A DNA stretch of 39,730 bases from Candidatus Freyrarchaeum guaymasense (GCA_030587405.1 JAUQZD010000057.1:1-39730), one strand, 5' to 3'; shown: positions 1 to 9,042, counted from the first letter of the stretch. A program made the numbers and translations. Notes: generated by a model from the sequence alone, not told the origin.

Positions 1-1278
1 TTTAACCTTCCTAGCGTACCTGTCAGCCGCGTACCTGTCCTTCATGGCCGAGGGGGAAGCCATCCCCCTGTACCTCTTCATGGGGACCCCTCTTATGTAC
101 ACCTTCTCGCTTGGAGCCTCGTCGGTTCCGGCGAAGAGGTAGCCGCACATTACGGCGCTTGCCCCAGCCCCTAAAGCCTTAACAATGTCGCCGCTGTTCC
201 TTATCCCGCCGTCAGCTATAACGCTCAGCTTGGCCCTTTGCTCACGGACTGCGTCCGCCACCAGGGCTGCGGCTGTAAGGGTTGGAACCCCCACCCCTGT
301 AACGTGGGTTGTGAGGCATATGCTCCCTCCCCCAAGCCCAACCCTGAGCCCTGCAAGGTTGCTTATGTCGCTGGATATGATTTCCTCTGCCGCCTCGCGG
401 GTGGCTATGTTACCATAGATTATCCACGCGTTAACATCCTTCGATATCTTCTCCATGGACCTTACAGCCTTCATGTTTAACCCGTGTGCCACGTCAACCA
501 CTAGGACGTCGACGCCGACCTTGTCGAGGGCTAACGCTCTCTCCCTGTCGAAGGGGCTTATGGCTGCTCCGACCATGAGGCGTCCCTCAGCGTCCCTGGA
601 CACATAGGGGTTTTCCTCAAGCCTTAAAATATCCTTGAAGGTGACCAGCCCGGAGAGGCGTCCCTCATCGTTCAGCACCAGCAGCTTCTCTATTCTGTTC
701 TCGTGGAGGATCTCCTTCACCTTGTCCGTCCTGAGCTCTCCATCCGAGAGTATCTCCCTCTCATAGCAGGTTACAAGCCTCTCCCGAGGGGTCATCTCGT
801 CCCTGACTAGGGACCCCGGCTTGGCTGCTAGGACATCCCTCTTGGTTATTATCCCCACGAGCTCCCCTGACCTGTCAACCACGGGCAGCCCGGATATGTG
901 CTTTTCTTGCATCAGCTTGACAACTTCGGGCAGCGGCGTCTCAGGCGTTATCGTGATAGGGTCACGGATGATGCCTGAAATCTCCTCCCTCTTAACCCTC
1001 TTAACCATCTCAACTTCTTCCTCGATGGAGCAGTTCCTGTGAAGCACCCCGAGCCCGCCCTCCCTGGCGAGGGCAATGCACATCTCGGCCTCGGTAACCC
1101 TATCCATGGGAGACGACAGGATGGGGACTGCAAGGAGGTGTTCGGGGGTCAGCCAAGTGGAAAGGTCGACCTCGAAGGGCTCCACCCTGCTCTCAGACGG
1201 CAGGAGGGACACGTCGTCGAATGCCAAATACTCGTTCAGCTCGCACTCGTAGTCGATCCCAAGCTTCTCCGCAAACAT
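1..1278 (-). CDS. guaB: IMP dehydrogenase, 3' end cut by window edge
   Basis: Oxidises IMP to XMP with NAD+, the committed step of GMP synthesis in the cytosol. The 426 codons read here form the split TIM barrel with a CBS pair inserted at about residues 100-220. The catalytic loop reads GGGSICLTTHVTGVGVP with the nucleophile at Cys321, followed by the phosphate-binding ADGGIRNSGDIVKALGAGA (355-373) and the YRGMASPSAM segment (403-412). The CBS pair argues for IMPDH rather than GMP reductase. The ATG at 1278 is the only good start: an in-frame stop lies shortly upstream, and a GGGG leader precedes it. About 50-60 C-terminal residues should lie beyond base 1. It runs in the same direction as the phosphoglycerate mutase gene upstream, 132 bp away, but has its own TATA-like box. 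Confidence 0.95.
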   Translation of the reverse strand, partial: MFAEKLGIDYECELNEYLAFDDVSLLPSESRVEPFEVDLSTWLTPEHLLAVPILSSPMDRVTEAEMCIALAREGGLGVLHRNCSIEEEVEMVKRVKREEISGIIRDPITITPETPLPEVVKLMQEKHISGLPVVDRSGELVGIITKRDVLAAKPGSLVRDEMTPRERLVTCYEREILSDGELRTDKVKEILHENRIEKLLVLNDEGRLSGLVTFKDILRLEENPYVSRDAEGRLMVGAAISPFDRERALALDKVGVDVLVVDVAHGLNMKAVRSMEKISKDVNAWIIYGNIATREAAEEIISSDISNLAGLRVGLGGGSICLTTHVTGVGVPTLTAAALVADAVREQRAKLSVIADGGIRNSGDIVKALGAGASAVMCGYLFAGTDEAPSEKVYIRGVPMKRYRGMASPSAMKDRYAADRYARKVK

Positions 1279-1320
1279 GCAAGAATCCCCTTGCCCCTTT
1301 ACTTACCGCCTAAACAGAAC

Positions 1321-1331
1321 ACAAATTTAAG
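1321..1331 (-). promoter_or_regulatory. TATA-like box for guaB
   Basis: On the minus strand the sequence CTTAAATTTGT lies 43-53 bases upstream of the guaB ATG. A start of transcription about 25 bases downstream would give a short leader containing the GGGG ribosome-binding site. The call rests on position and A/T content only. Confidence 0.35.
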
Positions 1332-1410
1332 ACTTTTGCATTACACGTGCATTCTCTCCAAGCCAGCTGGAAGGAGGATAGGCGCCTCCACGCTCCTCTG
1401 CGTGGACAAG

Positions 1411-2640
1411 TCAACGTGGACAGGCTTTAAGCGGCCTCCTTATGAACAACTCCATGAACCTTTCCCCTTTGAGGAGTCCCAGGGCTCCCCTCCTCGCCGA
1501 GAACTCATCGAACTCGGAGACTTCATCCCCCTCCTCGCCGCTCGACATCACCGCCACCGGCACCGGGTCACGCGTGTGCGTCCTCACCTCTATAGGCGTC
1601 GGATGGTCGGCTAAGACAGCTACCCTATACTTCTCGTCCAAGCTTCCTATGCGGTCCAGTATCCTCCCAACTACCTCCCCGTCTATCATCTCTATAGCCT
1701 TTATCTTCGCCTCCACGTCCCCCGCGTGCCCCGCCTCGTCCGGAGCCTCCACATGGATGAAGACGAGGTCTAACCCCTCCTCTAAAGCCTTCAACGCGTA
1801 CTCAGCCTTCCCGGAATAGTTCGTGTCATAGTACCCCGTAGCCCCCGGAACATTTATGACCGTCAAGCCTGTCAGCACCCCCAGCCCCCTCACCAGGTCG
1901 ACGGCGGATATCACCGCTCCACGCACCCCAAACCTCTCCCTGAACCCCTCCAGCCTCGGCTTACCCCCCTGCCCCCATGGCCATATGTAGTTCGCAGGTT
2001 TCAACCCCTTCCGAGCCCTGTCCAGGTTGACGGGGTGCCTCTCCAGCACCTTCCGGGCCTCCTCCATAAGCTCCAGCAGGAACCCTGCCCCCGCCCCCCT
2101 TGGAAGGTAGTCGTCCACCCTCCTCCCCGTAATGTCGTGTGGAGGAGTACACTCCACACTACTCATGTCACCTTGCACAACTAAAATGTTCCTGTAGCTT
2201 ACGCCACTATAAAACCTGACCCTTCCTCCCCCCAGCCTCGTGTTTAGAGCTTCGACCAGCTCCCTCGCCTCCCCGCTACTTATGTGTCCCGCACTGTAAT
2301 CAACCATCACCCCGTCCTCCACCGTTACAAGGTTACACCTGAAGGCAGTTTCATCCTCCCCAAGCTCAACCCCTAGGGCAGCAGCCTCTATCGGCCCCCG
2401 CCCCGTGTAGCACCTCGCAGGGTCATATCCTAGGATCGAAAGGTTCGCAACGTCAGACCCCGGCGGAACGCCCTCCGGAACGGTCTCCAGCAGCCCGTTC
2501 ACCCCACCACGGGAGACAAAGTCCATGTTAGGCGTATCAGCAGCCTGAAGAGGAGTCATCCCACCAAGCTCGCTGAGGGGGTAATCAGCCATACCATCCC
2601 CTACAACGACAACCCACTTCACCCTCACACACCAGCCCAC
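1411..2640 (-). CDS. apgM: cofactor-independent phosphoglycerate mutase, archaeal APGM type
   Basis: Interconverts 3- and 2-phosphoglycerate in glycolysis and gluconeogenesis. The 409 residues match the alkaline-phosphatase superfamily APGM family: GDGMAD near the N-terminus with metal ligand Asp15, nucleophile Ser62 in PPGSDVANLSILGYDP, then HVEAPDEAGHAGD (Asp301, His305) and the second metal site ADHPTP (Asp345, His346) with His355 in THTRDP. Length is normal for the family. The longest reading starts at GTG 2640. Internal GTGs six or so codons later, just before the conserved VVVVGDGMADYP strand, are also plausible. Some relatives are annotated as homoserine kinases; the archaeal setting favours the mutase. 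Confidence 0.93.
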   Translation of the reverse strand: MGWCVRVKWVVVVGDGMADYPLSELGGMTPLQAADTPNMDFVSRGGVNGLLETVPEGVPPGSDVANLSILGYDPARCYTGRGPIEAAALGVELGEDETAFRCNLVTVEDGVMVDYSAGHISSGEARELVEALNTRLGGGRVRFYSGVSYRNILVVQGDMSSVECTPPHDITGRRVDDYLPRGAGAGFLLELMEEARKVLERHPVNLDRARKGLKPANYIWPWGQGGKPRLEGFRERFGVRGAVISAVDLVRGLGVLTGLTVINVPGATGYYDTNYSGKAEYALKALEEGLDLVFIHVEAPDEAGHAGDVEAKIKAIEMIDGEVVGRILDRIGSLDEKYRVAVLADHPTPIEVRTHTRDPVPVAVMSSGEEGDEVSEFDEFSARRGALGLLKGERFMELFIRRPLKACPR

Positions 2641-3221
2641 CAGGCAACAGGCACCCTTTCCCTTGCCACAATTTCTTCCTCCTCAGCACGCTAAAACAGC
2701 CCATAAACCCATAAAAACATTTTTAACCCGGGGGGTTAATCATGACATCCATAGCCAGCCAGTAAGTCAATCCAACCATGAATCATCCCTGCAACCCCCC
2801 TAAATTCATCTAGGGAAACCGGCAGTAGCGAATAGCGAAGCGTAAGCAACCCTCACCCATCAAGAGGCAACCAAGCGTCCACCCGCCTGGAAACGCTCTT
2901 CAAATGTGCCCACCCATCCTGCTCGCCACACACTAGGAAGTCGCCCCACTACGCAAAGTAGTGGTGTTGTAAAACTATTAGAAGGTGCCGGGCTGCTGTA
3001 GTAGCGTTCTTGTGGCAGCCCAGAAAGACGCTAAAACTTTTAAGAATGTAAACGGCGGTTTCTTCGTCATCGGCTATTAGAAACTCTTCATCTTACAATT
3101 TTCCCGGTAAAAATTCACACTTGAAGCTTTCATGGAAACCTTGGCTGTCGCTTCTGTTACAATTTTAGAAGGAGCTGCTCCTGAGTGGATTCTTAATCAT
3201 TCTCTGAGCCCTTCCTCCCCC
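2641..3221. other. 581-bp gap with two hairpins, no gene seen
   Basis: No reading frame here looks coding. Two clear inverted repeats stand out: CCACTAC (2946-2952) with GTAGTGG (2958-2964) around a 5-base loop, and GGGCTGC (2990-2996) with GCAGCCC (3015-3021) around 18 bases. A T-rich tract follows. A near-palindrome AATTTTCCCGGTAAAAATT (3097-3115) resembles the perfect palindrome at 4198-4213. The hairpins could be a small RNA, a terminator or a mobile-element scar; nothing decides. Confidence 0.4.
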
Positions 3222-4115
3222 TCATTTGTTTTTCTTCTTTAGCCGGCTTCCCTCTATTACGGCGTCTAGCTGTTTTTCCTCGATGGCTTTCTGGAGGATT
3301 CCCTGTATTGTTTCGGTGTCCCTTGTGAACCATGTCCCGGATTTCTTCATGAGCTTCTTAGCGTGACTTATCGGTATTTCCCTTTTGTCTAAGAGGGCCC
3401 CGGAGAAGAGCGCTATTACCGCCTCCCTCCCTTCCTCCGAGTTTACGTGGAAGACCATTTCTGTCGTAACTACGGCGTTTAGGACGCCTTGCACCGCTGC
3501 CTCTGCGAGCAGGGTGTAGAGCAGCTGTTTGGGGAACCCGGTGGACTCGGATACCCTGTCGAGCGAGGCCTTCCCCTCGCTTTTGAGCTTAGACCAAACC
3601 TCGACTATTACCGGGTTTAGGATGGACGATACAAGGTAGTTTGTGCTGAAAACCCCTGCCAGCAGTCCTAGTAGGAGGCTGTAGACGCCTAAGCCCCCCT
3701 GCGGGAGGACCGTTAAGGTGAAAATGCTGGAGGACCAGGGGAATGTCAGGTACCTCTCCACGAGGTATGCTAGGGGGGTGAAGGTGAGTGCTTTAGCCTC
3801 CCTGAACTTTGCCTTCCCGAGGAGGAGCGGCTTGAAGAGCATGTATAACGGGACTAGGAGCCACGTCACAGGGTTTTTCGCTCCTTCATACGCTACGACG
3901 GCGAGTACTGGGGCGGGTGGAGGCAGACCATAAATAGTAGTTTTAGTCATGGTTCCGAGGATCGACTGCACGATCACCCCGCCGACGTAGGGGATAAAGT
4001 TGTTCTTCCACGGTAAAACTAGTGAGAGGGCGAGGGCGAAGAACTCGCCGACGAGGAGGAGGAAGAATACCGTGAACATTCTCCTGTCAACTCCCTTAGT
4101 TAACATGCGGAGCAC
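3222..4115 (-). CDS. hypothetical polytopic membrane protein with C-terminal soluble domain
   Basis: I do not recognise this 297-residue protein. The first about 175 residues carry several hydrophobic segments (for example VFFLLLVGEFFALALSLVLP, a region around 60-90, and YSLLLGLLAGVFSTNYL), separated by short charged loops, so it should sit in the cell membrane. The last about 120 residues are soluble and partly helical (VWSKLKSEGKASLDRVSEST, then a Lys-rich tail ending RLKKKNK), which could form a winged-helix-like or ligand-responsive domain; that is a guess. The start is ATG 4115; an ATG four codons in would serve equally. A 16-bp perfect palindrome lies about 83 bp upstream. It may share a lineage-specific locus with the helical protein at 4320. 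Confidence 0.65.
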   Translation of the reverse strand: MLRMLTKGVDRRMFTVFFLLLVGEFFALALSLVLPWKNNFIPYVGGVIVQSILGTMTKTTIYGLPPPAPVLAVVAYEGAKNPVTWLLVPLYMLFKPLLLGKAKFREAKALTFTPLAYLVERYLTFPWSSSIFTLTVLPQGGLGVYSLLLGLLAGVFSTNYLVSSILNPVIVEVWSKLKSEGKASLDRVSESTGFPKQLLYTLLAEAAVQGVLNAVVTTEMVFHVNSEEGREAVIALFSGALLDKREIPISHAKKLMKKSGTWFTRDTETIQGILQKAIEEKQLDAVIEGSRLKKKNK

Positions 4116-4197
4116 CGCCAGTTAAACGCTTAGAAGCCAGCTCTTCTTTAACATCCTTTAAAGGCTGGTTTCTCCGTTAAATCCTTTTCTATTTTCC

Positions 4198-4213
4198 ATT
4201 TTACCGGTAAAAT
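4198..4213. promoter_or_regulatory. 16-bp perfect palindrome, possible operator
   Basis: ATTTTACCGGTAAAAT is a perfect two-fold palindrome placed 83-98 bases upstream of the membrane-protein gene start at 4115. A variant occurs at 3097-3115, past the 3' end of the same gene. Such a site would suit a dimeric repressor or activator, but no regulator is tied to it. Confidence 0.35.
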
Positions 4214-4319
4214 CCGATTTAACCGGGCTAGATTGAGGAAGGAAATGTTGCGATTCCCGTTTTCTTAACGGGTGCTCACCAAGGTTAACTTGTTGGTTTG
4301 CTGCTTCTATACCGCCTCC

Positions 4320-5465
4320 TTACTTACAATATGTTTTTGTCTTAAATAGTATGGATTGAAGGCGTAAAAGCCTCTCGTGGATTTTAGGCCAGTACTCGTC
4401 GAAGAGCTCTGCTCTCAAGCTGTAGTACCTGTATATGCTCTCCAGCTTCTTGCTTTTTAAGGCTCTGGCGACGAAGCCCAGCGCATCCAAGTGGTTTTTA
4501 ACCTCGTCTGAGGCTTGCCTTGCCAGTTCAAGCTCAACCCTCGCCCTGTTAACGGAGAAGAGCACGTCGTCGGCGGGGATCTCCTCCGGGATTATGTTTT
4601 CTAATGGTGCACCAGCAAGGATTTTTATAAATGTTTCAAAGCGGCGTTCTTCCCCTACGATGGCTCCGAGGATGTATCTGAGAGCGTTAAGGCATGAGAA
4701 GTAGGCGTTGAGCTTATTGCTGAACAGTGCTGTCACCCTCTCGGCTAGGGAGACCGCCTCTCCTGCGATGAACTCAACCTCCTCTATCCTGTACTCCACG
4801 CGGTTTAGGGGTGTTAACCTGGCTATTCGCTCCCATGTTTCCTTAGCGAGCCCCGTCATATCCCTGAGAAGCTTTGCCACGCGGCTAGCTGTCAACGCCT
4901 CATCGGCGGCTTCCCTGTAAACGCTCAAGATCTGCCTTTCCAGTGTGAGCCAGTCCGCGGCTTGAACGTAGAGGAGCTGCTTGAAGTCAGCTATCGTGTC
5001 CGACCTTAAAATCCGGTGAGCTACTGTAAGCGCTTTAATGCGTTTAGCTACCTCTAGTATGTGCTCGTTTAGTGAGGGTAGGAGCAGGTCTATGGTGGAC
5101 TTGACCTGGTACCTCAGGAATCCTTCGTCGCAGCTGTTAACTAACTCGTCGACGTTTACGCCTCCTAAGAGGAGGCCTTGAATGTCCTCGGCTCCGAGGC
5201 TTAAGGCAAGCTCCATGAAGAACTCCAGAAACCTTGTAACAGCGTTAACGTAGCATTCGAGGAAGCATGCCAGCTGCCTAAATACCTCGTTAACCTTGAT
5301 TATGAACCCAAGCAAGCCGGCGCTGGGATCCGGGGAAATAGGTTCTACCTTTAAGCCCAGCACCATAGCAGTATGGATAAGCTTCCTCACGTATTCGACG
5401 AAAACGGCTAGGAAGCCCTTAACCGCCTCCCTCACGAGCGAAGCACCCTGCAAAGTACCTCCCAC
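4320..5465 (-). CDS. hypothetical all-helical protein
   Basis: I cannot assign a family to this 381-residue protein. It is almost entirely alpha-helical by composition, rich in Leu, Ala, Glu and Arg, with few Gly/Pro breaks and no obvious catalytic motif. Segments such as LERQILSVYREAADEAL and EVEFIAGEAVSLAERVTALF look amphipathic, so a helical bundle or coiled-coil scaffold is likely. The N-terminal third has an unusual cluster of Cys (ACFLECYVN). No signal peptide or clear membrane segment is visible. It is transcribed in the same direction as the membrane protein at 3222, with a 204-bp gap. Only ORF length and composition support it as a real gene. Confidence 0.6.
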   Translation of the reverse strand: MGGTLQGASLVREAVKGFLAVFVEYVRKLIHTAMVLGLKVEPISPDPSAGLLGFIIKVNEVFRQLACFLECYVNAVTRFLEFFMELALSLGAEDIQGLLLGGVNVDELVNSCDEGFLRYQVKSTIDLLLPSLNEHILEVAKRIKALTVAHRILRSDTIADFKQLLYVQAADWLTLERQILSVYREAADEALTASRVAKLLRDMTGLAKETWERIARLTPLNRVEYRIEEVEFIAGEAVSLAERVTALFSNKLNAYFSCLNALRYILGAIVGEERRFETFIKILAGAPLENIIPEEIPADDVLFSVNRARVELELARQASDEVKNHLDALGFVARALKSKKLESIYRYYSLRAELFDEYWPKIHERLLRLQSILFKTKTYCK

Positions 5466-6038
5466 ATAACTTGATATCCAATCCTTCTAAGCTCTTTAAG
5501 GTTAAGCTGGATGCTTATTAATTTTTTGCATAATTTCTATTGCATAAATTTATTTTCCCATTTTCCCATGTTCTTTCTTTAACTTTCTTTAAAAATTCTG
5601 TTCCCCGTGTTAAATACAGCGGGGAGACGGCAAAAATGGTAGGAAAATGAAGGGATAAAAATTGTGGGGAAGACACGTTTAAACGTAAACTCGGTTAACC
5701 GTGCTGAAACAGAGGTTACTCCTCCTAACGCGGGAAGCCTGCCGAAGCCAATTTTTGCCGTCTGCTCCTGCACGATGCTCCTGATGTTTTCCGTTACGTT
5801 GCCGGTTTGATCCTTCCCTCCTTGCCATTCCGGCTGCCTCCTATCGTACGTGAGAGCGAGTTGAATTCCCCCTTGCTGACGCTGGCTGCACGGCGTCAGC
5901 CACACATACCCATCTTGAACGCGTACTTCGCAGCTGCAATCAATGGTGTAGCTTAATGGAACACGCCTTTAACTGGTTAAACTTCATGGGGGACGTCCCT
6001 CCCGGTGAAGTCGGCGAGCACCCACAGCGTCCTTCAGG
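5466..6038. other. gap with A/T-rich leader and weak ORF, no firm gene
   Basis: The part next to 5465 is A/T-rich and should hold the promoter of the helical-protein gene. A hairpin TCCCCG (5602-5607) with CGGGGA (5620-5625) follows. On the minus strand 5579-5905 is an open frame of 108 codons with a fairly protein-like stretch (IRSIVQEQTAKIGFGRL), but it has no recognisable domain and its C-terminus is composed like non-coding DNA. It may be a remnant. The structured repeat begins at 6039. Confidence 0.4.
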
Positions 6039-6238
6039 ACGCCTTGCGAAACAGTTAAATGTTTGGTAGGTGTTTGTGGGTGCTGGTCTGGCCACGGGGT
6101 GGCCTATGGGTGGAGTCTTCGGTGGGGCTCCGGGGTCCCCCCGAAAGCCCCATCAGAGGCGTATGCCTCGATGATGGGGAAACGCTTGATAAACCAAAAC
6201 ACACATCTACCCATAAAAGCCTATCAAGCGTGAACCCC
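6039..6238. repeat. dispersed 200-bp structured repeat, copy 1
   Basis: About 95% identical to 24353-24553: the first 84 bases are the same, then about eight substitutions and three small indels. Homology starts and stops abruptly, ending at GCGTGAACCCC in both copies, and the flanks are unrelated. The sequence folds well: hairpin GGCCAC/GTGGCC (6090-6095, 6099-6104); TGGGGCT/AGCCCCA (6123-6129, 6146-6152); GAGGC/GCCTC (6156-6160, 6165-6169); a perfect 10-bp stem 6182-6191 with 6222-6231. In addition 6105-6114 can pair with 6206-6215 inside the loop of that last stem, making a pseudoknot. This resembles a non-coding RNA or mobile-element end, for example a TnpB guide-RNA scaffold. No transposase gene is attached, and the transcribed strand is uncertain. 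Confidence 0.75.
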
Positions 6239-6437
6239 GTAGATCCTGTCGAATCCCTCCTCCACCCTGCCTCTTTTAACCATGGTGTCGGCGTCTAAGC
6301 ACTCGCCCTCCTTTCTCATCTAACCCTATCCATGCGTGTGCCCCTACAACTTTCCATGTAATATTTCGATATGCTTATTAGTGGTTGCTTCCTTTCTTAG
6401 TATTTAGTAGCTAGGATTAGGGAGAGGTGAGAGGAGG

Positions 6438-8135
6438 TTGAGCCGGGGAGAACCTGAAAGGGAATTGCCAGAATATGTTAAGAATAGGATTTGGCTTAAA
6501 GCGTACCCGCCTGGGTTGCCTGCCGAGATAGAGATTCCCGAGGGCGAAACAATAGCTACCATAGCTAGAAGCGCTAAGGAAAAGTACGGGGACATGGTTT
6601 CCACGGTATTTTATGGGAGAGAGTTCACCTACAATGAAATGGATAATCTGATAAGGCGCTTCGCTACCGCTCTCCACGAGATGGGAATTGAGAAGGGTGA
6701 AACGTTCGCGATTTACGCCCCAAACTGCCCCCAGTTCTCCATAGCGTACTTTGCAGCCCACATTATAGGCGCTAAGGTCACCGCGCTTAGCCCCCTCTTC
6801 GTTGCGAGGGAGGTAGGCTACCAGCTTAAGGACAGTGAAAGCAAAAACTTGGTTGTAATGGACATGTTCTATCCTAACGTTAAGGCCGTTCGGGAGGAGA
6901 CAGAGCTTGAAAGAGTGTTCGTCTTCAACATTCTCGGGCAGAAACCTCAGGTTGAGGAGGGGGAAGACGTCTACGACTTCGCGGAGGTAATCCAGAAGAC
7001 CGAGCCGTTGCCAAGCGAGGAGCTTGAGTTCGAGGTGGAACAGGAGGATGTGGCCGTCCTCCAGTACACCGGGGGAACCACGGGCCTCCCTAAAGCTGCA
7101 ATGCTCACCCACAGGAACGTACTAGCAAACGTATACCAGATGAAGCCGTACAACGACCTGATCAAGGAGAAGTTTAACCTAGAGAGGGTTATAGGGCTCA
7201 GCGTGCTCCCATGGTACCACATTTACGGGCAAACAGTAGATTTAATAGTGGGAATGGCGTTCGGCGCCATGGGGATAGTGTTCCCAAGGTTTGACCCTGG
7301 AGAGATCCTCGACGCAATTCAGAAGTACAGACCCAACACCTTCATGGGTGTAGCCCCCATGTTCATAGCCCTCCTAAACCATCCAAAGATCAAGGAAGTT
7401 GACATGTCCTGTTTTGTTAACGTTAACAATGGTGCAACGTCCATCCCGGTAGACGTCGTAAGACAGTGGGACGAGACGACCGGGGTCCCCCTCGTCGAAG
7501 GTTACGGCTTATCCGAGGCTAGCCCTGTAACGCATACTACGAGTCCCCTGCTGAAGAGGAAGGTTGGTTCGATAGGGCCCCCCCTACCGAGCACTTTGGC
7601 TGGGATCGTCGACCCTGAGACTTTGGAGTGGCTTCCTATCGGCGAGGTCGGCGAGCTTGTGGTTTGCGGGCCTCAGGTGATGAAAGGGTACTGGAAGAGG
7701 CCTAAGGAGACGGAGAAAGTTTTCTTTGAGGCTGGAGGTTACAGGTGGCTTAGGACTGGGGACATGGCTAGAATGGACGAGGACGGATACTTCTACATAG
7801 TGGATAGAGTTAAGGATATAATAAAGTATAAGGGTCACTCGGTTTACCCGAGGGAGGTTGAGGAGGCCCTCTACGAGCACCCCGCGGTCCTAGAGGCAGC
7901 CGTGGTCGGGGTTCCAGACCCGTCCATAGGAGAGAACATCAAGGCGTACGTCGTCCTGAAGCCGGAGTACAAGGGGAAGGTAAGCGAGCAGGAGCTCATC
8001 GAGTGGTGCAAGGAGAGGGTTGCAGCCTACAAGTACCCGAGAATCGTAGAGTTCATAGAGGAGATGCCAAAAAGCGCAGCAGGAAAAATACTGAGGAGAG
8101 TCTTGAGGGAAAGGGCGAGAGCGAAAGCAGGATAG
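6438..8135 (+). CDS. AMP-forming acyl-CoA synthetase (fatty-acid:CoA ligase family)
   Basis: Activates a carboxylic acid with ATP to an acyl-adenylate and transfers it to CoA. The 565 residues contain the full ANL-family motif series: the phosphate loop YTGGTTGLPKAAMLTH (210-225), YGLSEASPVT (motif A5), RTGDMARMDEDGYFYIVDR (A7) with the following IKYKGHSVYPREVEEAL hinge region (A8), and the catalytic Lys in PKSAAGKILRRVL near the C-terminus. The length fits medium- to long-chain acyl-CoA synthetases; the exact acid cannot be read from sequence. The TTG at 6438 follows GAGAGGTGAGAGGAGG. The gene stands alone, after the structured repeat and before decayed genes. Confidence 0.9.
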   Translation: MSRGEPERELPEYVKNRIWLKAYPPGLPAEIEIPEGETIATIARSAKEKYGDMVSTVFYGREFTYNEMDNLIRRFATALHEMGIEKGETFAIYAPNCPQFSIAYFAAHIIGAKVTALSPLFVAREVGYQLKDSESKNLVVMDMFYPNVKAVREETELERVFVFNILGQKPQVEEGEDVYDFAEVIQKTEPLPSEELEFEVEQEDVAVLQYTGGTTGLPKAAMLTHRNVLANVYQMKPYNDLIKEKFNLERVIGLSVLPWYHIYGQTVDLIVGMAFGAMGIVFPRFDPGEILDAIQKYRPNTFMGVAPMFIALLNHPKIKEVDMSCFVNVNNGATSIPVDVVRQWDETTGVPLVEGYGLSEASPVTHTTSPLLKRKVGSIGPPLPSTLAGIVDPETLEWLPIGEVGELVVCGPQVMKGYWKRPKETEKVFFEAGGYRWLRTGDMARMDEDGYFYIVDRVKDIIKYKGHSVYPREVEEALYEHPAVLEAAVVGVPDPSIGENIKAYVVLKPEYKGKVSEQELIEWCKERVAAYKYPRIVEFIEEMPKSAAGKILRRVLRERARAKAG

Positions 8136-8453
8136 TGGCGGCATGACACCACGCCAAGTAACCCTTCACGGGAAGCCGCACCCCCTCCACCCCTACCTTT
8201 TTATGCGGTTGACTTTCCCTTCCAGCTTTCTAAACGTTTAAGCATCCGACCCCTTCTTTCTCGGTAATCTTACAGGCTGCCCCCCTTTCTGGTTTGTTGA
8301 CATCTGGTGGGGTGCCTTCTTGCTTAGGGACGTTGCCACGTCACCCTTAGGCCTCAATCTAGATGACGTTGAAAGGTTGCTTACCGGCGCGGGGTCCCTC
8401 TCTAGTAAGCGGGCCACCATCGTTTTTTCTAGCCCTTAAAATGGGGAAGCTGG
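8136..8453. other. gap upstream of decayed MoxR gene
   Basis: No intact gene seen. On the plus strand a short protein-like stretch (RDVATSPLGLNLDDVERLLTG, interrupted elsewhere) may be the N-terminal part of the pseudogene that follows or another remnant. Confidence 0.3.
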
Positions 8454-9042
8454 TCGAGGGGATTGCTGGGCGGTGAAACCTCCCTTGCGGTGCCAGTTGC
8501 TAAGGGGCTCGGCTACCAGCTTATAAGGCTGCAGTGCTATAAGGGGAGATAATACCTGAGTAGCGCCTTTACGAGTAAACCGCCAAAGCAGCTTTTGAAG
8601 ACAGATGAGCAATCTTAACGGAGAGAAGCTTGGCGAGGCTTCACCCTTCTCGGAGGAATACCTTCTTGAGAGGCCTTTGCTGGCCGCTCTTAGGTCGGGG
8701 AGGGCTGCCCTGCTGGTCGGCGAGGTGGAGGAGGCGGACGAGCAGTTTGAAGCCTTCCTCCTCAAGCTTCCGAGGGAGAGACGATAACGATCCCTGAGCT
8801 TGGAGCCGTTAAGGCCCCTGAAGGACAGGAGCTCACCGTCTTCCCAACCTCTAACAGGTTTTAGGAGTCTTCGAACCTGCTGGCCTCACCGCTCTACGCA
8901 GACCTGAAAGGCTTCCACCCAATACTAGCTCAGGCGGGTATGAGCGAAATGCTCTTCAGCGAGTGTAGACGCTTCATTGAAAAGGCGGAGAATGTGGGTG
9001 GCGGCTTGTGTGCCTTTTCTCTCCTCAAGTTTTACCAGTAAA
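8454..9042 (+). pseudogene. decayed MoxR-family AAA+ ATPase (CoxD-like)
   Basis: MoxR ATPases act as chaperones that mature metalloenzymes, typically with a VWA partner. Pieces in different frames match the family in order: a damaged Walker A region LLGGETSLAVPVAKGLGYQL followed by IRLQCYKG (about 8463-8550), ending at an in-frame TAA; then, after a frameshift, EEYLLERPLLAALRSGRAAL with VGEVEEADEQFEAFLLKL (8605-8787, a degraded Walker B where family members have IDEID); then TITIPELGAVKAPEGQ and PTSNRF (sensor region) in a further frame. A 57-codon open stretch (to 9042) follows that I cannot place. Multiple stops and shifts make it non-functional. A decayed VWA gene lies beyond the VapBC cassette. 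Confidence 0.75.

Noticed and set aside
5579..5905. Minus-strand open frame of 108 codons
   Set aside because: Part of it reads like protein, but it has no recognisable domain, its C-terminal third has non-coding composition and no leader supports the start. Kept only as a possible remnant.
5951..6020. Possible tRNA gene (TAGCTTAATGG near 5948)
   Set aside because: The D-arm-like start is not followed by a T-arm GGTTCRAAYCC or an acceptor stem that pairs; no cloverleaf forms.
6059..6298. Plus-strand open frame through structured repeat copy 1
   Set aside because: Copy 2 carries indels in this region that change the frame, so it is not under protein-coding selection.
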